From positions 1 to 12,698 of the forward strand of contig CABQHF010000037.1 of NCBI GenBank assembly GCA_902463905.1: a DNA stretch of 12,698 bases, read 5' to 3'. Each line of letters opens with the position of its first letter. Position 1 is the stretch's first letter. The position numbers and the translations under genes are program-made. Under the pieces are notes generated by a model. The model searched no databases and had not been told where the DNA came from. It was given only the letters and a program-made list of their open reading frames with translations. This DNA is from an uncultured Faecalibacterium sp. GTDB lineage: Bacteria; Bacillota; Clostridia; Oscillospirales; Ruminococcaceae. Below are positions 4,778 through 10,544 of this stretch, one piece after another.

Positions 4778-4926
4778 AGTTGATTCCCGTGCTCTGGGCT
4801 GCCGTTGTCCTGGGCAATCTGCTCACAAAGAAACTTGTGCCGGAACTTATGACGTGGTATCCCGTCTATTCAATCATTGTTGGCGTACTGACGACTGCGT
4901 TCCTCGCAAGTCTCGCAGTTGGATAA
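4765..4926 (+). CDS. Small membrane protein, 53 aa
   Basis: The frame overlaps the end of the 108-aa gene. GTG 4765 is preferred because AAGGAGG (4748-4754) is 10 bp upstream; ATG 4756 in the same frame would sit only 1 bp from it and add three residues. The product has two hydrophobic segments, LIPVLWAAVVLGNLL and YSIIVGVLTTAFLASLAV, separated by TKKLVPELMTWYPV. The two-helix topology is holin-like, but its place in an early operon makes a lysis role doubtful; no family is recognised. Its last 53 bp overlap the 3' end of the minus-strand gene at 4874-5326. Confidence 0.6.
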   Translation: MLALKLIPVLWAAVVLGNLLTKKLVPELMTWYPVYSIIVGVLTTAFLASLAVG

Positions 4927-5326
4927 CAATTTTATTCAACAGTTCAACTTTCATCGAAAGGAGGTCCTGACCTGTTGAAGTGCGTTTTACCAAGCGTTCC
5001 AAAGACACCATGTCTGCTTGCAACTCTTTTGGTGCATAGTACATCGCCAATGCCGAATGAGAACCAAACTCACTAAGATTTTCATGAGTACCAGACTGAA
5101 TGGCAGCGCCAGCAGCGCGAATATATCCTTCATAGATTTCGCGCTCTCTTTTTAACTGCTCTTCCCGTTCCTGATGATCGTATTCCATCTGCTTCATTTT
5201 CCGCTGATGCTTGTTGTTAAAGTACGCTGTCAGCGCAGGAGAAAACAGAGAGCAAAATGCTACAACCATTGCAACCAGGCCAGACCAGTCCGAAACAGAC
5301 ATTCCTGCATTTACCGTAGGTTCCAT
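4874..5326 (-). CDS. Membrane-anchored coiled-coil protein, candidate lysogenic-conversion gene
   Basis: A 150-aa protein, ATG 5326 set by GGGAGG 8 bp upstream. Residues about 10-35 are one membrane segment (WSGLVAMVVAFCSLFSPALTAYF), followed by a basic NKHQRK and a charged coiled coil (MKQMEYDHQEREEQLKRERE). The C-terminal half (YEGYIRAAGAAIQSG, MYYAPKELQADMVSLERLV, LNKIVIQLRDLRG) is helical and probably cytoplasmic. It is the only minus-strand gene in the early operon and has its own promoter candidate (5351-5379), so it can be expressed in the lysogen while the operon is silent. That is typical of morons, including superinfection-exclusion proteins. No family is recognised; this function is inferred from context only. 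Confidence 0.78.
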   Translation of the reverse strand: MEPTVNAGMSVSDWSGLVAMVVAFCSLFSPALTAYFNNKHQRKMKQMEYDHQEREEQLKREREIYEGYIRAAGAAIQSGTHENLSEFGSHSALAMYYAPKELQADMVSLERLVKRTSTGQDLLSMKVELLNKIVIQLRDLRGTQSSVRQQ

Positions 5327-5350
5327 TATTACCACCTCCCTTCTGCCCCT

Positions 5351-5379
5351 ATTTTACCGCAGGAAAGAAGCTCGCACAA
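5351..5379 (-). promoter_or_regulatory. Promoter of the minus-strand membrane protein gene
   Basis: On the minus strand TTGTGC (5379-5374), a 17-bp spacer and TAAAAT (5356-5351), 24 bp upstream of the ATG. Confidence 0.5.
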
Positions 5380-5412
5380 CCCACCTGATGATGACCTCCG
5401 GCAAAGGTCGAA

Positions 5413-5432
5413 ACCGCTCCGATCGGGGCGGT
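5413..5432. repeat. GC-rich inverted repeat
   Basis: ACCGCTCC (5413-5420), GATC and GGGGCGGT (5425-5432) pair with one G-U. It has no T tract, lies 33 bp before the 64-aa gene and falls in the gap between divergent genes. It may be an operator or an mRNA leader hairpin. Confidence 0.5.
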
Positions 5433-5465
5433 CGTGGGAGCCACCCACAGAAAGGAGTGCTACAT

Positions 5466-5660
5466 ATGGCACGCAATAAGAACAACACCCTGAACCCCGC
5501 CATGTATGACCTTACCCAGCAGGACGTGGATCGTGTGATCCGCATCCACAGCATGTGCAAGGGCATGGATGAGGACGCATTCGAGCAGATGGAGACCGCA
5601 GCCGAATCCATCAAGCTGGTTTCCAGCCTGAAGCAGCTGGCAGGGCGGCCCGTGGCGTGA
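5466..5660 (+). CDS. Small hypothetical protein, 64 aa
   Basis: ATG 5466 lies 8 bp after AAAGGAG. The protein is helical and acidic: MYDLTQQDVDRVIRIHSMCK, then MDEDAFEQMETAAESIKLVS and a short basic tail. No family is recognised. Interestingly, the 45-aa gene at 8048 also begins with a PMYDL-type stretch. It opens a tight run of small early genes: 13 bp to the next start. Confidence 0.7.
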   Translation: MARNKNNTLNPAMYDLTQQDVDRVIRIHSMCKGMDEDAFEQMETAAESIKLVSSLKQLAGRPVA

Positions 5661-5673
5661 AGGGAGCTTGACT

Positions 5674-5925
5674 ATGGAAAAGACCCCGTTCCCCACCACG
5701 CTGGACGAGCTGGAGACCTACCCCCAGCAGACCCTGACCGCCGAACAGGTGGCGCAGTTCCTGGGCTGCAGCGTGCAGTCCATCCGCAGCCAGGCGCAGA
5801 TCGACGCCGGAGCCCTGGGCTTCCCGGTGATCCTGTACGGCAGCACCATCCGCATCCCGCGTCTGGGCTTTATCTACTTCATGCGCTACGGCCGCACCAG
5901 CGTCCAGAAGCGCAGCTACAAGTAA
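5674..5925 (+). CDS. Excisionase-like helix-turn-helix protein
   Basis: An 83-aa protein. ATG 5674 fits AGGGAG (5661-5666) at 7 bp; an in-frame TTG at 5668 is too close. Residues about 19-60 carry a MerR/HTH_17-type winged helix: TLTAEQVAQFLGCSVQSIRS, then a wing with GFPVILYGSTIRIPR. The LTAEQVAQFLGCS opening and the V-x-x-G-x-x-x-R-I-P wing are those of excisionase-family small DNA-binding proteins. It may be the phage Xis, although it lies far from int, or a regulator of the early operon. Position in a run of closely packed genes supports early expression. Confidence 0.75.
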   Translation: MEKTPFPTTLDELETYPQQTLTAEQVAQFLGCSVQSIRSQAQIDAGALGFPVILYGSTIRIPRLGFIYFMRYGRTSVQKRSYK

Positions 5926-5936
5926 GGAGGACACCA

Positions 5937-6200
5937 ATGAAGATCAAATCCACCGTTTTGCAGGTGCTGGCAGCCGCCAGTCTGGGCGTGGGCCTGCTGT
6001 ACGGCATGGGGCTGGAGGGAACCTTCCAGACCGGCGGCACCGTCTCGGACGGCGAGTTCGTCACCGCCATGGTGCTGATTCTGGCAGCCCTTGCCCTGAT
6101 GCGCATCAGCTTTGCCGTGCAGGACGCCGAGGAGCGGGCCAGCAAGAAAGTCCACAAGGAGCCCCAGAACACCGTCAAGGGCAAGCGGAAGGTGGGGTAA
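5937..6200 (+). CDS. Small two-helix membrane protein, 87 aa
   Basis: AAGGAGG lies 6 bp before ATG 5937. Two hydrophobic segments are visible, VLQVLAAASLGVGLLYGMGL and FVTAMVLILAALALMRISF, with a short polar loop (EGTFQTGGTVSDGE) between them, then a highly charged tail (DAEERASKKVHK, VKGKRKVG). The basic ends and polar loop suggest both termini face the cytoplasm. No family is recognised and it should not be called a holin, since no lysis gene is near. It lies 11 bp after the HTH gene and 5 bp before the next. Confidence 0.7.
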   Translation: MKIKSTVLQVLAAASLGVGLLYGMGLEGTFQTGGTVSDGEFVTAMVLILAALALMRISFAVQDAEERASKKVHKEPQNTVKGKRKVG

Positions 6201-6205
6201 CCCCC

Positions 6206-6493
6206 ATGCCTGACCTTGTCAACAATGCCTTTTGGTATACGGTCTGGGACGCCAAGAGCGGTGACCTGATTGCCAGCGGCACGGCTGCCATGTGCGCCCG
6301 GCGGCTGGGCTACGCCAGCGCCAACAGTTTTGCCGCTTCCGTCTGCCACTGGCTCAAGGACGGCAGGCAGCACGTCAAGTACATTTGCCAGCGGGAGCTC
6401 ATCCCGCGCAGCGAGGTGGACAGCCTGCCGCAGATGCACCATAAGCACAAAAAGCCCGCCGGTGTTGGAGCACCGACGAGCTGCAAGGGATGA
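6206..6493 (+). CDS. Hypothetical phage protein, 95 aa
   Basis: ATG 6206 follows the preceding stop by 5 bp, so translation is probably coupled; the ribosome site AAGGTGGGG lies inside the end of the upstream gene. The sequence has an aromatic strand-rich N-terminus (FWYTVWDAKSGDLIASGTAA), then CARRLGYASANSFAASV and KYICQREL. This D-x-x-x-G-x-x-x-A-x-G-T-A-x-x-C-A-x-x-L-G layout recurs in small unnamed phage proteins that read like a DNA-binding regulator with an HTH around LGYASANSF; I cannot assign a function. The lysine- and histidine-rich tail after residue 75 looks unstructured. Confidence 0.75.
   Translation: MPDLVNNAFWYTVWDAKSGDLIASGTAAMCARRLGYASANSFAASVCHWLKDGRQHVKYICQRELIPRSEVDSLPQMHHKHKKPAGVGAPTSCKG
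6460..6475 (+). repeat. Small hairpin shared with the candidate small RNA
   Basis: CGGTG (6460-6464), TTGGAG and CACCG (6471-6475) at the 3' end of the 95-aa gene. The same arms with a loop one base longer (TTGGTAG) form the top of the small-RNA terminator at 2255-2271. It may be chance. Confidence 0.4.
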
Positions 6494-6548
6494 TGGATTC
6501 GCCAATCACATCACCCCGAAGGATAACACATTTTCGGAGGAAATGCAA

Positions 6549-8048
6549 ATGGATATGATCAGCAAGAAGCTGGCGAACGACCGGCTGTACGCCTACCACG
6601 GCGGCCGGTTCTGGTTCTGGGACGAGGGACGCAGCATCTGGAAGGAAAGCCACCTGCTGGCCAAGAAGTACAACCTGAACCACGAATATGATAAGCTGCT
6701 CACCCCGGAGGACTTTCTGTCGGATCCGTCGCAGTTCCAGGCGCTGGAGGACTACGAGGTGGACTACATCCTGAAGAACGCTCTGCAGAATGCTCAGCCC
6801 TGCCAGAACGCTCCCATCGACCCGGTGGAAGAAACGGCAGTGGTGCCCACACAGGACGCCTCCCCGGCGGCCACGACCGAGGACAAGCCCACCGCGTTTG
6901 ATTATTCCGGGCTGGATGCCCAAACCGTGGACGCGCTCCACATGGCCGAAAACCAGTACACGCAGGGCAAAAAGATGGCCGAGACCGGCCTGCGCTGGAT
7001 GGTCAACGCCGTTGCCATGGCACATGATACGCTGTGTGGCACCGTTGTCCAACAGTTGGACAACGGTAAATTCGCCCCGAAGGATGATACTTTCCGGGCA
7101 TGGTGCGCCAGCATCTCGCTCAGTAAGTCCTCTGCCTATAACCTTCTGCGGGTTGCCGAACGGTTCGGCAACATCGAACTGGACGGCAAGTCCATTCTGG
7201 ATGTACAGCCCGCCACCCTGCTGTACGAAGCAGCCAAGCCCAGCGCCCCGGAAGAGCTGGTACATAAGGTCACGACCGGCGAGATTACAAGTAGCGCGGA
7301 ATACCGGGCTATCCTCAAGGAAAATCAGCAGCTCCGTACCGACAGGGTGAATGCCCTGAACCGGGCAGATCATATAGCAACGCAGCTTCAGGCCAAGGAA
7401 TCCGAGCTCGCCAAGACCCAGGCGGACCTTGACCACGAGATCAGCCAGAACGATGCCCTACTGGACGAGAAGGGCCGCCTGCTCCGGGAGTGCGAAGCCA
7501 GCAAGAAAGCCCGTATGGATGCCGAGAACCGTGCCGACACGGCTGAGGGCAGTCTGACCGCCGCCATGGCCGACGTGCAGGGCCTGACCGAGCAGAACGC
7601 CAGGCTGAATGCCGAGAAGGAGCAAGCCGAGGCCCGCGCCCACAAAGCCGAGGACGCCCTGAAGCATCAGCCCATTACCGCCGTGGTGGACGAGGAAGAG
7701 GTGGACCGCCGTGCCGCAGAAAAGGCGTTGGGTCTTGCGGATGCCCGCAACCGGGAGCTGCAGGAAGAAAACGACCGCCTGAAAAAGAACAGCGCCCAGC
7801 TGGAACGCCGGATGAAGGCCGTGACCAGCCGGATGAACGACCTTGGACAGACCGACTTTGAAACCGCCAATCACTGCCCGGAGGCAATGCTTTCCATCTG
7901 GAACAGCTGCAAGGGCAGCTATTCCCGCCTGACGGATGAGGACCTGGAAAACACCTTCCAGTACATCTGCAACACCCTGAACAGCATCCGGCAGGAAGCC
8001 GCATTGCTCTGCCGCCAGCCGGAGGGCTACGACGGAGGTGCCGCCTGA
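6549..8048 (+). CDS. DUF3102-like protein with long coiled coil
   Basis: A 499-aa protein. ATG 6549 lies 8 bp after GGAGG; the frame is open further upstream but without a ribosome site. Residues 1-80 contain YAYHGGRFWFWDEGRSIWKE and an acidic helical part (LTPEDFLSDPSQFQALEDYE). 85-118 is a proline- and alanine-rich linker. About 120-255 is the DUF3102-type region: a long helix (ENQYTQGKKMAETGLRWMVN), then FRAWCASISLSKSSAYNLLR, a helix-turn-helix-like unit. About 255-440 is a nearly unbroken coiled coil rich in E, A, K, L and N, and 450-499 a globular tail with CPEAMLSIWNSCKG. Such proteins are found beside phage recombination genes; their role is unknown. DNA binding by the middle domain is inferred. 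The gene holds two striking palindromes. Confidence 0.8.
   Translation: MDMISKKLANDRLYAYHGGRFWFWDEGRSIWKESHLLAKKYNLNHEYDKLLTPEDFLSDPSQFQALEDYEVDYILKNALQNAQPCQNAPIDPVEETAVVPTQDASPAATTEDKPTAFDYSGLDAQTVDALHMAENQYTQGKKMAETGLRWMVNAVAMAHDTLCGTVVQQLDNGKFAPKDDTFRAWCASISLSKSSAYNLLRVAERFGNIELDGKSILDVQPATLLYEAAKPSAPEELVHKVTTGEITSSAEYRAILKENQQLRTDRVNALNRADHIATQLQAKESELAKTQADLDHEISQNDALLDEKGRLLRECEASKKARMDAENRADTAEGSLTAAMADVQGLTEQNARLNAEKEQAEARAHKAEDALKHQPITAVVDEEEVDRRAAEKALGLADARNRELQEENDRLKKNSAQLERRMKAVTSRMNDLGQTDFETANHCPEAMLSIWNSCKGSYSRLTDEDLENTFQYICNTLNSIRQEAALLCRQPEGYDGGAA
7041..7067. repeat. Perfect 27-bp palindrome inside the DUF3102-like gene
   Basis: Left arm ACCGTTGTCCAAC (7041-7053), centre A, right arm GTTGGACAACGGT (7055-7067): 13 bp perfect arms with a 1-bp centre. 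It is nine whole codons. The inner 21 bp (7044-7064) is related to the palindrome at 7152-7172. There is no T tract, so it is not a terminator. Confidence 0.9.
7152..7172. repeat. Perfect 21-bp palindrome inside the DUF3102-like gene
   Basis: Left arm GTTGCCGAAC (7152-7161), centre G, right arm GTTCGGCAAC (7163-7172). It shares the pattern GTTGYCSAAC, one base, GTTSGRCAAC with the copy at 7044-7064, starts 108 bp after it and lies in the same codon register. Confidence 0.9.
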
Positions 8049-8185
8049 TGAACCCGATGTATGACCTTGCCCTGGACGGCTACGGCCCGCCGCTGGAGCC
8101 GCCGGATGGTTATTATTTCCTGACCAATGAACAGCAGGCCGCACAGGAAGCGGCGGAACAGGAGAAAGACGAAGATGACGAATGA
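8048..8185 (+). CDS. Small hypothetical protein, 45 aa
   Basis: The ATG overlaps the stop of the DUF3102-like gene by one base (TGATG), and the end overlaps the start of the DUF1351 gene by 11 bp, an arrangement typical of translational coupling. The product starts MNPMYDLALDGYGPPLEPPD, continues GYYFLTNEQQ and ends in an acidic, glutamine-rich tail (EAAEQEKDEDDE). No ribosome site of its own is needed if coupled; GGAGG at 8035-8039 is 8 bp upstream. No family is recognised. Similar tiny acidic proteins often precede the DUF1351-Bet pair in phages. Confidence 0.65.
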   Translation: MNPMYDLALDGYGPPLEPPDGYYFLTNEQQAAQEAAEQEKDEDDE

Positions 8186-9095
8186 ACTGACTGTCCGGGT
8201 GGAACGCCCGGTCATTCCGGCCATGAGCTGGAATGAGGAAGAAGTCCAGAAAAATTTGGACGAGCTTCTGGCCGCCTACACCGGCCGGGTGTACACGCCG
8301 GAATCCATCAAGGACGCCAAGGCTGACCGGGCCGCCGTCAACAAGTGGGACAAGCAGCTGGGCGACGCTCTGCGGGCCGCGAAGAAGCTCTATACCGACC
8401 CGCTGGAAGCCTTTGGCCAGCGCATCAAGGCCATGCAGGCCCAGTGCAAGCAGGTGTCCGGGGCCATTGACCAGCAGGTCAAGGCCGTGGAGCAGGCCGA
8501 GCGGGAGGAAAAAGCGTCCTCCCTGCGGCTGGTCTACCGGGACTGCATCGGGGAGCTGGAACCGCTGATCTCTTTTGACCGGCTGCTGGTGCCCCAGTGG
8601 CTGAACAAGACATACGACCTTGCCAGAGCGTCCAAGGAGCTGCGCCTGGCGGTGGAGACCCGGCGGGAAGAACTGCGCCTGATCCGGGACACCTGCGGCG
8701 AGGACGCCGAAGCCTGCACCACCGAATACCTGCGGGCGTTCAGCGTCAATGACGCCCTGCACGAGCACCAGCGTCGTCAGGATGCCCGTGCCGCACAGGC
8801 TGAGGCCGAAGCCCGGAGGCAGGCCGCAGAGCGGGCAAAAGCCGCCGCACCGGTCGCCGCCCCTCCCTCGGAAGAGGAACGGCAGGTGCGGGAAGAAGCC
8901 CGGCAGGCCGCACAGAGCAACGCCTTTGTCACGGCTTCCGGCCGGCTGGATTGTGAGGTGCTGCAGCAGTTCGCACAGCCCGCCGCACCGGCCCGCAAAC
9001 GGTACAAGTTCTGGGTGGAGTTCACCCCGGAGGACATCGCATGGTTCAAGCAGGGAGCCGCAGAGCGCGGCTTCCGGTATGGTTCTGTTAAGTAA
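8175..9095 (+). CDS. DUF1351-family protein
   Basis: A 306-aa protein with ATG 8175, 10 bp after AGGAG. The N-terminal 180 residues follow the DUF1351 pattern: LDELLAAYTGRVYTPESIKD, AKADRAAVNKWDKQLGDALR, then DPLEAFGQRIKAMQAQCKQV, a long helical coil. Residues about 195-255 are an alanine- and glutamate-rich coiled coil (RRQAAERAKAAA), and the last 30 residues (KRYKFWVEFTPEDIAWFKQG) make a compact ending common in the family. DUF1351 proteins are encoded next to phage single-strand annealing proteins and are thought to be partners in recombination, but the activity is not established. It ends 17 bp before bet and shares its operon. Confidence 0.88.
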   Translation: MTNELTVRVERPVIPAMSWNEEEVQKNLDELLAAYTGRVYTPESIKDAKADRAAVNKWDKQLGDALRAAKKLYTDPLEAFGQRIKAMQAQCKQVSGAIDQQVKAVEQAEREEKASSLRLVYRDCIGELEPLISFDRLLVPQWLNKTYDLARASKELRLAVETRREELRLIRDTCGEDAEACTTEYLRAFSVNDALHEHQRRQDARAAQAEAEARRQAAERAKAAAPVAAPPSEEERQVREEARQAAQSNAFVTASGRLDCEVLQQFAQPAAPARKRYKFWVEFTPEDIAWFKQGAAERGFRYGSVK

Positions 9096-9112
9096 TGCAG
9101 GAGGTAATTTAT

Positions 9113-9964
9113 ATGGCATTCACCCGCAACGGCGCATCTGCGCCCACCACGTCCGCACCCGCTTCTGCCCCGGTCCAGGGCACCGCATCCCGCATGGCTG
9201 CCATGCAGCAGCGCGCGGCCCAGAGCACGGCCCTGCAGGCCGCTTCCCCGTCCGTGCCGGTGGAGATCATCGCCGCAGATGGCCAGCATTTCACGGTCAG
9301 CTTTGCCGACGTGCGCAACTTCATCTGCGCCAAGGCCACCGACGCCGAGTGCAAGATCTTTCTGGAGACCTGCAAGCAGTACCGGCTGAACCCCTTCACC
9401 AAAGAGGCCTATCTGATCCACTACGACAACAACAGCGAAGATACCCCCAGCACCATCGTCCTGGGCAAGAACTGTTACATGCAGATGGCCGAACGGCACC
9501 CGGCCTTTGACGGATTTGAGGCCGGCATCATCGTGCTGGACACGGAAGCCGGGCAGCTGGACCACCGGGAGGGTTCCATCGTCTATGAGGGCGAGGAGCT
9601 TCTGGGCGGCTGGGCCAAGGTCTACCGGAAAGACCGCACCCGCCCCAGCTACGAGGAGGTGAAGCTGGCCGAGTACGACACCGGCAAATCCCTCTGGAAG
9701 GGCAAGAAGGCCACCATGATCCGTAAGGTGGCCCTGGTGCATGCTCTGCGGGAGGCATTTCCGTCCACCTTCGGCACCCTGTACGATGAGAGTGAAGTGC
9801 CCGTCCGGGTGGATGCCGAGGGCACGGCACGGGAACTGGACGACGCGGCTCCTTCTCCCCGCTGGACCCGCATCCGGGACACCGCTGCCCAGGCGGACGC
9901 CCTGGCCATGGAGGACACCGACGAACCCGCTGATGACCCCTTTGCCGGAGGTGAGGACGCATGA
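9113..9964 (+). CDS. bet: Phage recombination protein Bet (RecT/Redbeta-type single-strand annealing protein)
   Basis: A 283-aa annealase that pairs complementary single strands during phage recombination and replication. ATG 9113 lies 6 bp after GCAGGAGG. Residues 1-50 are a low-complexity, alanine-rich lead. The core runs from about 60 to 225: CKQYRLNPFTKEAYLIHY, IVLGKNCYMQMAERHPAFDG, HREGSIVYEGEELLGGWAKV and WKGKKATMIRKVALVHALRE, then AFPSTFGTLYDESEV. These are the hallmark blocks of Bet-family proteins. The C-terminal 50 residues are acidic and likely bind partners such as SSB. It sits between DUF1351 and ssb, overlapping ssb by 4 bp (ATGA). No 5'-3' exonuclease gene (YqaJ or lambda Exo type) is present in the window. 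Confidence 0.94.
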   Translation: MAFTRNGASAPTTSAPASAPVQGTASRMAAMQQRAAQSTALQAASPSVPVEIIAADGQHFTVSFADVRNFICAKATDAECKIFLETCKQYRLNPFTKEAYLIHYDNNSEDTPSTIVLGKNCYMQMAERHPAFDGFEAGIIVLDTEAGQLDHREGSIVYEGEELLGGWAKVYRKDRTRPSYEEVKLAEYDTGKSLWKGKKATMIRKVALVHALREAFPSTFGTLYDESEVPVRVDAEGTARELDDAAPSPRWTRIRDTAAQADALAMEDTDEPADDPFAGGEDA

Positions 9965-10521
9965 TCATCAAGACGAGCACCGGGGTGCTGCTCCATGGCA
10001 GCATCGCCAAGGACCCGGAGATCCGGAATGCCGGTCAGAAACAGGTGCTCAAGTTTGACGTCAAGGCTCACAGCGTGAAGAACGCCGCCGGGAACTGGGA
10101 GGGCCTGTATGTGCAGGTGAACGTCTGGCACGGGCTGGAGCAGTGGGACGGTATGCTGCAGAAGGGCGACTATGTCACGGTGTATGCGCGGGAGCTGAAG
10201 AGCCGCGAATACAACGGCAAGACCTATTACAACGTGGACGCTGATGACATCCAACCCGGCGGGCTGGTGACCTTCCGGTGGATGCAGACGCTGGCCGACA
10301 TGATGGTCACTCCTGCCGCGCCGGAGATGTCCCCCACCGAAGAGGCAACGCCCTTTGACCCGCCTCCGCCCCCGGCCCCTGTGCAGACCACTTTGCAGGG
10401 CGGCCAGATGTACCCCGGTGAGCACCTTGCCGACTATGCGCCCCGCAGTGCAGCAGCACCCGCCGCAGACCTTCCCGCAGACGACGCCCTCATCGAAGAC
10501 ACCGATGACCTGCCGTTTTAA
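9961..10521 (+). CDS. ssb: Single-stranded DNA-binding protein
   Basis: A 186-aa SSB with one OB-fold in residues about 1-105: GVLLHGSIAKDPEIRNAGQK, then LKFDVKAHS, YVQVNVWHGL and GDYVTVYARELKSREYNGKT with YYNVDADDI. Residues 110-175 are a proline-, alanine- and glutamine-rich disordered linker (PFDPPPPPAPVQTTLQGGQM), and the protein ends with the acidic tip EDTDDLPF, the docking site for partner proteins in SSBs. The start overlaps the bet stop by ATGA. It would coat phage single strands and deliver Bet and replication proteins. The OB-fold is divergent from host SSB in its N-terminus (MIIKTSTGVLLHGSI), as is usual for phage copies. Confidence 0.92.
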   Translation: MIIKTSTGVLLHGSIAKDPEIRNAGQKQVLKFDVKAHSVKNAAGNWEGLYVQVNVWHGLEQWDGMLQKGDYVTVYARELKSREYNGKTYYNVDADDIQPGGLVTFRWMQTLADMMVTPAAPEMSPTEEATPFDPPPPPAPVQTTLQGGQMYPGEHLADYAPRSAAAPAADLPADDALIEDTDDLPF

Positions 10522-10544
10522 ACGCCCTGTCCGGAAGGAGGTGA

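Noticed and set aside
4765..4926. Calling the 53-aa membrane protein a holin
   Set aside because: No endolysin or other lysis gene is nearby and the gene is in the early region; two membrane helices alone are not enough.
4874..5326. Known defence or toxin-antitoxin gene
   Set aside because: No recognisable catalytic motif or partner gene; only the general layout of a conversion gene can be supported.
7458..9119. 553-aa open frame on the minus strand
   Set aside because: It lies opposite three well-supported plus-strand genes including DUF1351, and its composition is that of an antisense shadow in GC-rich DNA.
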